A stretch of 64,000 nucleotides of DNA from Neisseriaceae bacterium (GCA_017991555.1 JAGOQM010000002.1:372001-436000), one strand, 5' to 3'; counted from the first letter of the stretch, positions 49,215 through 58,265 are shown. Notes: generated from the letters alone by a model not told the origin. Numbers and translations: made by a program.

Positions 49215-49240
49215 TTGGGGGGTGTAACCGTTGTAAACGC

Positions 49241-50428
49241 TTAGCCGAAGGCTTGAATGCCTGTTTGGGCACGGCCCAAGATTAAGGCATGCACATCGTG
49301 CGTGCCTTCATAGGTATTCACCGCTTCTAGGTTCATGACGTGGCGAATCACGTGGTATTCATCTGAAATACCGTTGCCGCCGTGCATGTCGCGCGACACG
49401 CGCGCAATGTCTAAGGCTTTGCCACAGTTATTACGCTTAATTAAAGAAATCATTTCTGGTGCGGCTTGGTCTTCATCCATCAAACGACCCACTCGCAGCG
49501 CGGCCTGTAGGCCTAAAGAAATTTCGGTTTGCATATTGGCCAGCTTCAACTGCACCAACTGAGTGGCGGCCAAAGGGCGACCAAACTGTTGACGGTCTAG
49601 GGTGTATTGACGTGCGGCGTGCCAGCAGAACTCGGCCGCCCCCATGGCGCCCCAAGCAATGCCGTAGCGGGCTTTGTTTAAACAACCAAACGGGCCCTTT
49701 AAGCCTTTGACGTTAGGCAATAGGTTTTCTGCCGGCACAAACACCTCGTCCATCACGATTTCGCCCGTAATTGAAGCACGCAGTGAGAACTTGCCGTGAA
49801 TCACAGGCATGCTCAAACCCTTCATGCCTTTTTCTAAGATGAAGCCACGAATGTCGCCGGCGTCGTCTTTGGCCCACACCACGCACACGTCGGCGATGGG
49901 ACTGTTGGTGATCCACATTTTGGCACCCGACAAAGAATAGCCACCGGGCACGCTCTTGGCGCGGCTTTGCATGCTGGAAGGGTCAGAACCGGCGTTGGGC
50001 TCGGTTAGGCCAAAACAGCCCACCCATTCACCCGAAGCCAGTTTGGGCAGGTATTTTTCACGTTGCGCTTCCGAACCATAAGCCCAGATGGGGTGCATCA
50101 CCAAGCTAGACTGTACGCTCATGGCCGAACGGTAGCCCGAATCCACCCGCTCTACTTCGCGGGCAATCAGGCCATAGGCCACGCTGGATAAGCCCGCACA
50201 GCCGTAGCCTTCAATGGTACAGCCCAACAGGCCTAACTCACCCATCTGGGTCATAATGTTGCGGTCGAATTGCTCGTGGCGGTTGGCTTCTAAAACGCCT
50301 GGCATCAGCACGTCTTGGCAAAATGCTTCGGCAGAACTTTGCACCATGCGCTCTTCATCGGTTAACTGCGCCTGCAGTAAAAAAGCATCTTCCCAAGAAA
50401 AAGGGGCACGTTGATTGGTTTGGCTCAT
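49241..50428 (-). CDS. gcdH: Glutaryl-CoA dehydrogenase
   Basis: A flavin-dependent acyl-CoA dehydrogenase that converts glutaryl-CoA to crotonyl-CoA with decarboxylation, in lysine and tryptophan degradation. The 395 residues fit GcdH. Visible features are [18 protein letters not shown] (flavin-adjacent), [20 protein letters not shown], and the catalytic Glu in [17 protein letters not shown]. The N-terminus ([20 protein letters not shown]) is GcdH-like. It diverges from an IclR regulator, with a palindrome in the promoter region. Confidence 0.96.
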   Translation of the reverse strand: MSQTNQRAPFSWEDAFLLQAQLTDEERMVQSSAEAFCQDVLMPGVLEANRHEQFDRNIMTQMGELGLLGCTIEGYGCAGLSSVAYGLIAREVERVDSGYRSAMSVQSSLVMHPIWAYGSEAQREKYLPKLASGEWVGCFGLTEPNAGSDPSSMQSRAKSVPGGYSLSGAKMWITNSPIADVCVVWAKDDAGDIRGFILEKGMKGLSMPVIHGKFSLRASITGEIVMDEVFVPAENLLPNVKGLKGPFGCLNKARYGIAWGAMGAAEFCWHAARQYTLDRQQFGRPLAATQLVQLKLANMQTEISLGLQAALRVGRLMDEDQAAPEMISLIKRNNCGKALDIARVSRDMHGGNGISDEYHVIRHVMNLEAVNTYEGTHDVHALILGRAQTGIQAFG

Positions 50429-50507
50429 CTGGTTTCTCCTTTGGTACCGATGCTCGCCTAATGAGCGGCGAATATGCGGCAGTAAACAAACGATTATGAT
50501 TTAATAG

Positions 50508-50522
50508 TTTCGCTGTGCGAAA
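50508..50522. promoter_or_regulatory. Operator-like palindrome between gcdH and iclR-type gene
   Basis: TTTCGC-TGT-GCGAAA is a perfect 15-bp inverted repeat. It overlaps a candidate -35 of the plus strand (TTTCGC, 17 bp before TACAAT at 50531-50536). On the minus strand TTTCGC is 18 bp before CATAAT. An IclR dimer bound here would cover both divergent promoters. Confidence 0.6.
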
Positions 50523-50573
50523 TTTTGTTTTACAATGCAGAACAATCTACCGAACTTTAGAAAGCTTGTAAAG

Positions 50574-51359
50574 ATGCTGGCGCACATTTTAAATACCGTG
50601 GCTCAGGCCCAAACCGAACAAGACCGTCAATTTGTGACCGCCTTGGCCCGTGGGCTCAGCCTATTGAGCGCTTTTGAAGAAGACACCGAGCTGAGCCACC
50701 AAGCGTTGTGTCAACGCACACAGTTGCCCAAGGCCACGGTGACGCGCTTGGTGTACACCCTATGCCAAACCCAATTCTTGATGTTTAACCCGCAAACGGG
50801 ACTGTATCAATTAGGCAAACACGCCCGTCGTTTTGCCAGCCATGCCCTCACCCAGTTTCATTTGTTCCAACACGCGCAACCACTGCTGCGCCAGTTTGCC
50901 CAAACCCATCAGGTGTCGGTGACCTTAGCCACCGAGGATGGCGGCGAAATGCTGTATTTAGAAAGCGTGCGTAGCCCCGCCAAGCTGGCGGTTCAGCTCC
51001 ACGTTGGCTCGCGCGTGCCGGTGGCCTATTCGGCCATTGGCCGCGCCTATTACGCCAGCCTGCCGGATGAGGGCGCCCGAACGGCCTTAATTGAGCGCCT
51101 GCCCAGCGCCAATCGTGACAAACAGGTTGAACTGTTGCAGCAGGCGGCCACCGACTACCCCAAGCAAGGCTATGTGTTGGTTAAAGGCGACTTTTCCTAC
51201 GACATCATTGCCGCAGCCGTGGGTTTAAAAGACTTTAGCCAGCCACACAAACATTTTTCTTTAAACGCCAGCGCACCTTCTAGTTTGTGGTCAGAGGCCG
51301 ACTATGCCTCGTTTATCGTGCCCAAGTTAATGCAGCTGGCCACCGACATTGAACAATGA
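50574..51359 (+). CDS. IclR-family transcriptional regulator
   Basis: This 261-residue regulator has an N-terminal winged helix (RQFVTALARGLSLLSAFEED, HQALCQRTQLPKATVTRLVYTL) and an IclR effector domain (GEMLYLESVRSPAKLAVQLHVGSRVPVAYSAIGRAYYASL). I prefer ATG 50574 because TACAAT at 50531-50536 looks like its -10 and the longer frame (ATG 50535) has no ribosome site. It diverges from gcdH and probably controls the glutarate unit, possibly with glutarate or a CoA ester as signal. Confidence 0.88.
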   Translation: MLAHILNTVAQAQTEQDRQFVTALARGLSLLSAFEEDTELSHQALCQRTQLPKATVTRLVYTLCQTQFLMFNPQTGLYQLGKHARRFASHALTQFHLFQHAQPLLRQFAQTHQVSVTLATEDGGEMLYLESVRSPAKLAVQLHVGSRVPVAYSAIGRAYYASLPDEGARTALIERLPSANRDKQVELLQQAATDYPKQGYVLVKGDFSYDIIAAAVGLKDFSQPHKHFSLNASAPSSLWSEADYASFIVPKLMQLATDIEQ

Positions 51360-51384
51360 GTTTGAACGCACCTTGGGCTTTGCC

Positions 51385-51414
51385 TTGTACCGAGCGAAAG
51401 GGCAATGCTACAAT
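51385..51414 (+). promoter_or_regulatory. Candidate sigma-70 promoter of slyD
   Basis: TTGTAC (51385-51390), an 18-bp spacer, then TACAAT (51409-51414), 44 bp before the slyD ATG. Confidence 0.5.
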
Positions 51415-51457
51415 CGCCCTGTAATTCATTCACTTTAAACGATGAGAAAGTCGAAAC

Positions 51458-51943
51458 ATGCAAATTAGCAAAAATTCTGTAGTGACCCTTCAGTACGAAA
51501 TGTACGATGCCAACGACCAATTAATCGACCAAACCAAACCTGAAGAGCCTATTGCCTACTTGCATGGCGGCTACGATGGTATTTTTCCTTTGGTTGAAGA
51601 AGCCCTACACGGCAAAGCCGTCGGTGAAGAAGTAGACGTGTTGCTGCAACCTGACGACGCGTTTGGTGAGCAAGATTCTGAGTTGGTTCGCATTGAAGAA
51701 GTGGCCAACTTCCCAGTAGACGTAGAAGCCGGCATGATGTTTGAAGCCGACGATCCTGAAACCGGCGAAGTATTGATCTTCCGCGTGACCGACGTTGCCG
51801 ATGGCAAAGCCGTTGTCGATGCCAACCATCCTTTGGCCGGCATGAAAATTCGCTTTAAAGCCAAGGTTCAAGAAGTACGCGAAGCGTCTGCTGAAGAATT
51901 GGCTCATGGCCACGTACACGGTGCCCACGGTCACCAACACTAA
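51458..51943 (+). CDS. slyD: FKBP-type peptidyl-prolyl isomerase SlyD
   Basis: SlyD is a prolyl isomerase and chaperone with metal binding. The 161-residue protein contains the FKBP domain (VVTLQYEMYDANDQLIDQT, AYLHGGYDGIFPLVEEALHGKAVGEE) and the inserted chaperone flap (FPVDVEAGMMFEADD). It ends in a His-rich tail (AHGHVHGAHGHQH) that would bind nickel or zinc. The tail is short compared with E. coli SlyD. Confidence 0.93.
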   Translation: MQISKNSVVTLQYEMYDANDQLIDQTKPEEPIAYLHGGYDGIFPLVEEALHGKAVGEEVDVLLQPDDAFGEQDSELVRIEEVANFPVDVEAGMMFEADDPETGEVLIFRVTDVADGKAVVDANHPLAGMKIRFKAKVQEVREASAEELAHGHVHGAHGHQH

Positions 51944-51990
51944 GCCATATCCCATACTGGAACGGCGCCAACCGGCCCCATTCTGAACCC

Positions 51991-52014
51991 AAAGGCCCTA
52001 ACGGGCCTTTTTTT
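51991..52014 (+). terminator. Terminator after slyD
   Basis: AAAGGCCC-TAAC-GGGCCTTTTTTT, 47 bp after the slyD stop codon. Confidence 0.88.
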
Positions 52015-52122
52015 GTGCCTTCTATGAACGCGATTCACCCTGAATTCAAAATTAATTTTTCAAGAAAAACCAACATCTAGCAGCCAGGCCTTACCAGCAG
52101 CCACTTTCGTCACCACAAGCAC

Positions 52123-52151
52123 TTGCATTCCAACTTTAAAGCCTATATAAT
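52123..52151 (+). promoter_or_regulatory. Promoter of tRNA-Ala
   Basis: TTGCAT at 52123-52128 and a consensus TATAAT at 52146-52151 with the ideal 17-bp spacer. A GC-rich discriminator (CGCCC) follows, as in stringently controlled stable-RNA promoters. Confidence 0.8.
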
Positions 52152-52165
52152 CGCCCTTCTCTTGT

Positions 52166-52241
<76 letters not shown>

Positions 52242-52250
52242 CAAAATACC

Positions 52251-52285
52251 AAAAAAGGCTTAGATCACGATCTAAGCCTTTTTTA
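52251..52285. terminator. Bidirectional terminator after tRNA-Ala
   Basis: GGCTTAGATC / GATCTAAGCC stem with a two-base spacer, A-run left and T-run right. It serves the tRNA and the convergent AAHS transporter gene. Confidence 0.92.
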
Positions 52286-52298
52286 CGTCTCATCCTCC

Positions 52299-53633
52299 TT
52301 ACTCATTCCGTATCCGCGCGGGAATATGATTGCGGGTGAAGGCCAGAGCCAACAGCACCAGCAGCATGGCCACCCCCAACATAATCACATAAGCGGTAAG
52401 CCCGCCCAAAGTAATCAACACCGCGCCCGCAAACGCGCTCACGACCGTACCCAAGCGGCCCCACACCAGCGCCATAGCCGTACCGGTGGCACGAATTTTG
52501 GTGGGGTAAACGTAAGCACAAAGCGGATACATCACCGACTGCACCGCATTGGTGAACAAGCCATGGACGCCAATGCCAAAAATCAACAGCCCACTGCTGC
52601 GGGTCACGTCGATGCCCAACAGCAAGAAGGCGCTGATGGCGCCGCCGGCGCAGCAGATTAACAAGGGGATGCGTGAGCCAAAGCGCGTCACCAGCAGCGC
52701 ACAACCCAATGCCCCCAGCACCCCACCCATATTGTAAGCGGCCAAGCCAGAGCTGGCGACGCTGACGCTTAAGCCTTCGGCACTGAGCATCGTGGGCAGC
52801 CAGCTAAACGCCGCATAGATGGTCAACAAGCACATAAAGAAGGCCAGCCAAATGGTGAGCGTGTCGCGCCCTAAGCCATTGGCAAACAGAGCCCCCACGC
52901 CGGAGCGCGCCTCTTTTTCTTGCTCAATCTGGTCGGTAAAGGTGACGTCATCGGGCACATGGTGGCCCATTTTTGCCATGATTTGCCGCAGCTGCGACGC
53001 CCGCTCTGGATGTCTCACCAAAAAGCGCGGTGATTCTGGCAGCAGCCGATACAGCACCACCAGCAAGACCAACGACAGTAAGCCCCCACCAAAAAACAGC
53101 CAGCGCCAGCCGTAAAGGGGAATCACCTGGCTGGCGAATAGGCCAGACAGCATACCGCCCAACGGCACGCACACAATCGTGGCCGTAATCGCCAGGGTTC
53201 GACGACGGCTGGGCGTGAACTCGGCGGTTAGGGTCGTGGCGGTCGGCAAGGCCCCACCAATGCCTAAGCCAGCCAAAAACCTTAACACGGTTAACTGCAT
53301 CAGGTTTTCGGCCAGCCCAATCAGGCCGGTGGCCACGCCAAAGGTTAGGACGCTGAGGATGACCGCCCAGCGGCGGCCATAGCGGTCGGCAAAAAAACCG
53401 GCAAATGCGCTGCCTAACCCCATCCCCACCAACCCCACCGCCACCGTCGGGGCAAAGTCATTACGGCTAAGCCCCCATTCTTGCAGTAGGGTGGGAATGG
53501 CGTAACCGATCAGCTGACCATCAAAGCCATCCATCACGATGGCCAAGGCCGCCAAAATAAACACCCGCTTTTGAAACCCGGTATAGGCACCACCATCCAG
53601 CACTTGGCCTATGTCTACTGTTTTAGGGTTCAT
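52299..53633 (-). CDS. MFS transporter, aromatic acid:H+ symporter (AAHS) type
   Basis: This 444-residue, twelve-span protein has the AAHS signature in span 1 (MDGFDGQLIGYAIPTLLQEW) with the acidic pair, GLGSAFAGFFADRYGRRWAV between spans 2 and 3, and GLGIGGALPTATTLTAEFTPSRRR in span 4. AAHS members import protocatechuate, 4-hydroxybenzoate, vanillate or similar acids. The substrate here is not known. Its stop overlaps the ketopantoate-reductase-family start by 4 bp, so the pair is coupled. Confidence 0.87.
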   Translation of the reverse strand: MNPKTVDIGQVLDGGAYTGFQKRVFILAALAIVMDGFDGQLIGYAIPTLLQEWGLSRNDFAPTVAVGLVGMGLGSAFAGFFADRYGRRWAVILSVLTFGVATGLIGLAENLMQLTVLRFLAGLGIGGALPTATTLTAEFTPSRRRTLAITATIVCVPLGGMLSGLFASQVIPLYGWRWLFFGGGLLSLVLLVVLYRLLPESPRFLVRHPERASQLRQIMAKMGHHVPDDVTFTDQIEQEKEARSGVGALFANGLGRDTLTIWLAFFMCLLTIYAAFSWLPTMLSAEGLSVSVASSGLAAYNMGGVLGALGCALLVTRFGSRIPLLICCAGGAISAFLLLGIDVTRSSGLLIFGIGVHGLFTNAVQSVMYPLCAYVYPTKIRATGTAMALVWGRLGTVVSAFAGAVLITLGGLTAYVIMLGVAMLLVLLALAFTRNHIPARIRNE

Positions 53634-54559
53634 ACGGCCTCCTTTTGCAACTCGCTCAACAACCGCACCAGACCCAATAGCGTGGCCGTCACTGGCACCG
53701 CAACGTCGTGCCGCTGCGCCAGCGCCACCACCTCGCCGTTAAGCGCCTCTATCTCAGTCGGCCGCCCTGCGCGCCAGTCTTGCAGCATCGACGGATGGTG
53801 CCCCTTGTGGGTGTCGATGGCGTGCTTCACCGTAGCGTTCACTGCGGCCACGTCCACCACAATGCCTTGGGCCGCCGCTACTAGTGCCACCTCGGCCACC
53901 ACGGTGCGCGCCAAACGCTCACCGTCGGGTAAAACACCCAGCCGATCAACCGAGGCATTCACTACGGTACAGAGGCTATTTAAAGCACAGTTAAAGGCCA
54001 CCTTGGCCCAGATAATGGGCCAGACATCGCCGCCAACCGCCGCGTGCAGGCCAGCCTGGTTGAGCATGGTCACCATGTCGGCCAGCACCGTCGGCATGCG
54101 GCCATCGGCCGCCATGAATCGAATGTTGCCTTCGCCGTGCGTCACCACGTGATTGGGCGCCAACTTATCCGCCGGCCAGGTGGTGGTGCCAATCAGAATT
54201 TGGGCCAGCGGCACAAAGGACGCCAGCTTATCCAGGTTGCCCAAGCCGTTTTGTAAACTCATGACCCAGCTGCTTGGGGTGAGCCGATGCTGAATGCTGG
54301 CCAAAGCCTGGTCGGTTTGGTGACTCTTAGTGAACACCCACAGCCACTCTATTGGTTCTGCCAGCGCCTCTGGTCGGCAGCAGCCGATGTGGCGCAATAC
54401 GCGCAGGCCCTGATCGGTCTCGAGGCGGAGGCCTGCCGACTCGATGCTGCCCAACACGGCGGCATCAACGTCAACCAGAGTGACTTCATACCCCTGCTCC
54501 GCCAACAGCCCGCCAAACAGCGCCCCCATACTGCCGGCGCCTAACATGGTGATCCTCAT
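53630..54559 (-). CDS. 2-Dehydropantoate 2-reductase family protein
   Basis: This 309-residue NADPH-dependent reductase has the motif MRITMLGAGSMGALFGGLLAEQG (1-23). The catalytic-lysine segment is AKVAFNCALNSLCTV with its Asn, and the HPSMLQDWRAGRPTEIEALNG signature is present. Authentic PanE makes pantoate for CoA. Here the gene is coupled to an aromatic-acid-type transporter, so it may act on another 2-oxo acid. The family is certain and the substrate is not. Confidence 0.9.
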   Translation of the reverse strand: MRITMLGAGSMGALFGGLLAEQGYEVTLVDVDAAVLGSIESAGLRLETDQGLRVLRHIGCCRPEALAEPIEWLWVFTKSHQTDQALASIQHRLTPSSWVMSLQNGLGNLDKLASFVPLAQILIGTTTWPADKLAPNHVVTHGEGNIRFMAADGRMPTVLADMVTMLNQAGLHAAVGGDVWPIIWAKVAFNCALNSLCTVVNASVDRLGVLPDGERLARTVVAEVALVAAAQGIVVDVAAVNATVKHAIDTHKGHHPSMLQDWRAGRPTEIEALNGEVVALAQRHDVAVPVTATLLGLVRLLSELQKEAV

Positions 54560-54782
54560 TGTGCCGCTCCTTTATTGACGGTCAACTTGGCCCTTTACGG
54601 ACACCATTACCCAGCCCAGAACCCAGCTTAACCTTTGTTTTATAATGACTATCCAACCACAATCAGCCTAACCAATTTCATTTAAATCTGCGACTGGCAG
54701 CACCACATAGCTGTTATATAAAAGGTGGGCATCCTCTACCCAGCGGTCTGAAGCAACGGCCTAAGCCATCCCCATAATGCTC

Positions 54783-54878
54783 ATTTTTTAAGCAAATTCA
54801 TTTAATCATAACAAATCAATGGCTTAAATACACAACCCACAACTTATCCACACACTCACACACGATTTGTGTGCAAAA
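54783..54878 (+). repeat. Array unit 1 with perfect DnaA box
   Basis: ATTTTTTAAGC at 54783, TTATCCACA at 54844-54852, inverted partner TGTGCAAAA at 54870-54878. The part from 54783 to 54830 is the most AT-rich of the array and would suit a duplex-unwinding element. Confidence 0.8.
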
Positions 54879-54940
54879 GCCTCAGTCCAGCCCCGCATGG
54901 TCGCCACATTAAGCCTTTGCCAGCGCCACAAAATTTGCCT

Positions 54941-55037
54941 ACTTTTTAGGCAGTCTCACATTAAGCTTTAATATCAATACACTAAGACAACAGCACACAA
55001 CTTATCCACACGACCACCCACGGTTTCTGTGTGTAAA
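54941..55037 (+). repeat. Array unit 2 with perfect DnaA box
   Basis: ACTTTTTAGGC at 54941 (158 bp after unit 1), TTATCCACA at 55002-55010, then CCACCCACGGTTT and the inverted partner TGTGTGTAA at 55028-55036. Confidence 0.8.
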
Positions 55038-55100
55038 CCGCCTGAGGCGGCCGCTCATCGGCAAAAGAGCGCTTAAATCCGCCCTCAATCGGCATTGCCT

Positions 55101-55196
55101 ATTTTTTAAGCGATCCATTTATCCCCAACAGAAACAACGATCAACCTACCCCACCCACAGCTTATCCACACAGCCACCCACGGTTTTTGTGCAAAA
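55101..55196 (+). repeat. Array unit 3 with perfect DnaA box and an extra near-box
   Basis: ATTTTTTAAGC at 55101 (160 bp after unit 2), TTATCCCCA at 55119-55127, TTATCCACA at 55162-55170, CCACCCACGGTTT, then TGTGCAAAA at 55188-55196. Confidence 0.8.
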
Positions 55197-55285
55197 CTTA
55201 AGCGCTACCTCAACCGGTCGCCTTGGCCTACTGCTGAGCGCTTTCACAAATGCTTAAACAGCCAAATCCATGCCTTTAATGGGCT

Positions 55286-55442
55286 ATTTTTCAGGGATGG
55301 ACACTTTGAAGCCCTACACCAGACGCCTTTATGGCCAATACTGCCCGTTTATTAAGCAGCCCAACTTTATCCTTTATAATCAACCCATAACCCCTTTCAC
55401 CCACAGCTTACCCACACACTCACCCCCGCTTTCTGTGCGTAA
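55286..55442 (+). repeat. Array unit 4, expanded and more diverged
   Basis: An AT block at 55286 is followed by TTACCCACA at 55408-55416 (one mismatch) and the inverted partner TGTGCGTAA at 55434-55442. The distance from AT block to box is 122 bp instead of 61, so this unit has an insertion or is a compound of two decayed copies. Confidence 0.65.
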
Positions 55443-55462
55443 GCCCCCTAACGCGCAAACGC

Positions 55463-55490
55463 AAAAAAAGAGGCCGAAGCCTCTTTTTTA
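55463..55490. terminator. Terminator after mscS
   Basis: AAAAAAAGAGGC-CGAA-GCCTCTTTTTT with runs on both sides. It separates the mscS transcript from the DnaA-box array. Confidence 0.9.
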
Positions 55491-55522
55491 TGCTTTACAG
55501 CACCCTTACCGCACCACAATGG

Positions 55523-56395
55523 CTATGATTTCACCACAATGTCAGGGTCGGCATCGTGTTTGCCATACGAGGCAAACAAAAAGGTTTGCATCATGCTTTG
55601 CTGGATGTGCTGGCGCTCACGCACCGGAATCACCATGCGCACAATAAACTTATAGTGCTTGTCGTCCACCGCCACAATGGTGATGCGCGGCGCCGCCGAA
55701 GGCGCCTGATACATGCGTTCGGTTTCTAAAGCATTCACATAGGCTTTTGCCTGAGCCAAGTACGGCATACACAACTCTTCGGCACTGTCTTGCAAGACCT
55801 TACTCGCCTTAATCGGATCGAGGCTATACGGTGCGGGAATCATAAAGGTGTGGATGGTGAACTCCCCCATGTGGTTCTCTCGAAACACCGGCGTGCTCAA
55901 CAACAGGCTATTGGGAATACTGGTGGTGCGGCCCGTGGTTTGATTGGTCAGGTGGCCTGGCCCCACCTCCATCAACACGGTGCTGAAAATATTCATGTCG
56001 ACCACGCGGCCACGATACTGGCCAATCTCGATGTAATCGCCGGCGCGATACAGTTTACCGGTGGCCCGCACTAAACCACCCGACACGCACATGATCAGCT
56101 CTTTGGTGGCCAATACCGTGGCCGCTGCCACTGCCATCATCGACAAGGCGAAACTTTGCAGCTCGCTGGCCCAAATAACCAACATACTGATCAACACACC
56201 CAAGAGCACTGCATTACGGCTGCCGATATACCAGCGCTGCTTGGTTTCAATACGCATCGCGGGGTTACGCTTAAAGACGGCGCGCAAAAGGGTAAAGCGG
56301 CCCACGATCAACGCCAAAACCAAGACGACGGAACGCACCGCATCGGCCAGCAGCGGCGACTCACTGTTTAATATCTGACTTAACCATTCACTCAT
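55523..56395 (-). CDS. MscS-family mechanosensitive channel
   Basis: This 290-residue small-conductance mechanosensitive channel homologue has three N-terminal hydrophobic segments, a pore-helix region rich in Ala/Gly (MMAVAAATVLATKELIMCVSGGLVRAT), and the beta domain with YRAGDYIEIGQYRGRVVDMN and NSLLLSTPVFRENHM. MscS releases osmolytes on hypo-osmotic shock. The C-terminal domain is about the usual size. A single-gene unit on the minus strand, with terminators on both sides. Confidence 0.88.
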   Translation of the reverse strand: MSEWLSQILNSESPLLADAVRSVVLVLALIVGRFTLLRAVFKRNPAMRIETKQRWYIGSRNAVLLGVLISMLVIWASELQSFALSMMAVAAATVLATKELIMCVSGGLVRATGKLYRAGDYIEIGQYRGRVVDMNIFSTVLMEVGPGHLTNQTTGRTTSIPNSLLLSTPVFRENHMGEFTIHTFMIPAPYSLDPIKASKVLQDSAEELCMPYLAQAKAYVNALETERMYQAPSAAPRITIVAVDDKHYKFIVRMVIPVRERQHIQQSMMQTFLFASYGKHDADPDIVVKS

Positions 56396-56407
56396 ATTTT
56401 ATCCATC

Positions 56408-56442
56408 AAAAAAGGGCAACCTAACGCTAAGTAGGCTGCCCA
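56408..56442 (-). terminator. Terminator after prfC
   Basis: On the minus strand GGGCAGCCTA pairs imperfectly with TAGGTTGCCC around an eight-base loop, followed by six T residues. It lies 22 bp after the prfC stop. Confidence 0.8.
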
Positions 56443-56464
56443 TTGATTATGTTCGCCCAGCGAC

Positions 56465-58069
56465 TCAATCGTTTAGGTTAACCGAATGCTCACGGGTTTC
56501 ATGGAACACAATGTCGGGCCAACGCTCTTGCGTAAGCTGTAGGTTCACTCGGTTGGGGGCCAAATAGGCCAGGGTATTGCCCGCGTCAATGCTGAGGTTA
56601 AGCTCATTGGCTCGCTCAAACTCTGCCAGCTTTTTCGGATTAGGGCAAGACACCCAACGTGCCGACCAAATCGAGGCGGTTTCAAACATCGCATCCACAC
56701 CGTATTCTGCCGCCAAACGTGAGGCCACCACTTCAAACTGCAACACCCCCACAGCACCGAGTATCAAATCACCGCCGTTATGTGGTTTAAACACCTGTAC
56801 CGCACCCTCTTCGCCCAGCTGCTGTAGCCCTTTTTGTAGCTGCTTCATTTTCAGCGGGTTGCGAATGCGGACACTGCGGAATAGTTCTGGCGCAAAGAAC
56901 GGAATGCCGGTAAAGGCCAGCAGTTCGCCTTCGCTGAAGCTGTCGCCAATTTGAATGTTACCGTGGTTGGGAATGCCGATGATGTCGCCGGCGTAGGCTT
57001 CCTCAACCAGCTCCCGGTCGTGCGACATAAAGGTCACCACGCTCGAGGCCGCAATGTCACGGTTAAGGCGTAGGTGCTTCATTTTCATGCCGCGGCTAAA
57101 CTTACCGGAGCAAACGCGTAAGAACGCGATGCGGTCACGGTGTTTTGGATCCATATTGGCCTGAATTTTAAACACAAAACCTGAAAACTTAGGCTCGCCC
57201 GGCTCTACCACGCGCACAGTCGCGTCGCGAGGCTTAGGCGCGGGCGCCCAGTCAATGAGCGAGTCCAAAATTTCACGCACGCCGAAGTTGTTAATCGCCG
57301 AGCCAAAGAACACGGGCGTCAACTCACCCGCCAAAAACTCTTCTAGGCTAAACTCATTAGAGGCTGCCTGAACCAGCTCAATCTCAGCCCGCAGCTGCTC
57401 CATTTCAATCGGGAACAGTTCGTCCAAGCGGGGGTTATTCAGGCCTTCAATTACCTCAAAGTCGGCGGTTAGTTTTTCAGTACCGGCTTCAAACAAGCGC
57501 ACCTTGTCGTTCAAAATGTCGTACACGCCCTTGAAGTTTTTACCCATGCCAATAGGCCAAGATACGGGCGCACAGCGAATTTTCAAGACGCTCTCAACCT
57601 CATCCAACAGCTCTAACGAATCGCGCACTTCACGGTCATACTTGTTCATGAAGGTCACAATCGGCGTATTGCGTAAACGACACACGTTCAGCAGCTTAAT
57701 CGTTTGTTCTTCTACCCCGTTACCGGCGTCGATCACCATTAGGGCGCTGTCTACAGCGGTCAGCACGCGATAGGTGTCTTCCGAGAAGTCTTTATGGCCT
57801 GGGGTGTCCAACAGGTTCACTGAGTGATCGCGATACTCAAACTGCATCACGCTGGAGGCCACGGAAATGCCACGCTGCTTCTCGATGTCCATCCAGTCGG
57901 AGGTCGCAAATTTACCTGATTTTTTACCCTTGACGGTGCCGGCCATTTGAATGGCGCCTGAAAACAGCAACAGCTTTTCGGTCAGGGTGGTTTTACCCGC
58001 GTCAGGATGCGAAATAATGGCAAACGTGCGGCGGCGTTGGGCTTTTTTTAAGATTTCTGGGTTAGACAT
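56465..58069 (-). CDS. prfC: Peptide chain release factor 3
   Basis: RF3 is a GTPase that removes RF1/RF2 from the ribosome. The 534-residue protein has G1 [15 protein letters not shown], the switch region [23 protein letters not shown]3 DTPGHKDF and G4 MNKYDRE. Translation-factor domains 2 and 3 follow, with the RF3-specific ending ([24 protein letters not shown]). Length is normal. Confidence 0.97.
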   Translation of the reverse strand: MSNPEILKKAQRRRTFAIISHPDAGKTTLTEKLLLFSGAIQMAGTVKGKKSGKFATSDWMDIEKQRGISVASSVMQFEYRDHSVNLLDTPGHKDFSEDTYRVLTAVDSALMVIDAGNGVEEQTIKLLNVCRLRNTPIVTFMNKYDREVRDSLELLDEVESVLKIRCAPVSWPIGMGKNFKGVYDILNDKVRLFEAGTEKLTADFEVIEGLNNPRLDELFPIEMEQLRAEIELVQAASNEFSLEEFLAGELTPVFFGSAINNFGVREILDSLIDWAPAPKPRDATVRVVEPGEPKFSGFVFKIQANMDPKHRDRIAFLRVCSGKFSRGMKMKHLRLNRDIAASSVVTFMSHDRELVEEAYAGDIIGIPNHGNIQIGDSFSEGELLAFTGIPFFAPELFRSVRIRNPLKMKQLQKGLQQLGEEGAVQVFKPHNGGDLILGAVGVLQFEVVASRLAAEYGVDAMFETASIWSARWVSCPNPKKLAEFERANELNLSIDAGNTLAYLAPNRVNLQLTQERWPDIVFHETREHSVNLND

Positions 58070-58219
58070 GTTTCACAATACTTTAGAGGAAAAGGTCGTT
58101 TCATAAACAACCCTTTAAGATTCAAATGCCGTCATTATACGCATGTTAGACGTTGACGAATACCGAAGTGACTATTTTTTTTAACGCGCGCGCAACACGC
58201 CAGCGCGCAGACGTAAATA

Positions 58220-58253
58220 CGCCCAGATACGGCAAGCTGCCAATATCTGGGCG
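58220..58253 (-). terminator. Hairpin after metJ
   Basis: CGCCCAGATA / TATCTGGGCG arms with an inner GGCA/TGCC pairing, 13 bp after the metJ stop. The downstream T-tract on the minus strand (TATTTACG) is poor. Confidence 0.6.
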
Positions 58254-58265
58254 TCATCGTTTGAC

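Larger units (their letters stand above)
54560..55522. other. 963-bp intergenic region with DnaA-box tandem array (candidate origin or DnaA-control locus)
   Basis: The longest non-coding stretch of the window. It holds at least four copies of a diverged unit with AT-rich start (ATTTTTTAAGC-like at 54783, 54941, 55101, 55286). DnaA boxes TTATCCACA are at 54844, 55002 and 55162, and TTACCCACA is at 55408. In the first three copies the box begins exactly 61 bp after the AT block. Each box is followed by an inverted degenerate partner. A further TTATCCCCA lies at 55119. GATC sites are few. No gene is convincing inside. It could be oriC or a datA/DARS-like locus. Confidence 0.8.

Noticed and set aside
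54783..55442. DnaA-box array considered as a CRISPR or plasmid iteron array
   Set aside because: Units are about 160 bp, diverged and without unique spacers of constant size. There is no cas gene and no rep gene nearby.
55270..55647. A 125-codon plus-strand open frame across array unit 4 and the end of mscS
   Set aside because: It runs through the DnaA box and the terminator and antisense to mscS, with no family-like features and low-complexity composition.
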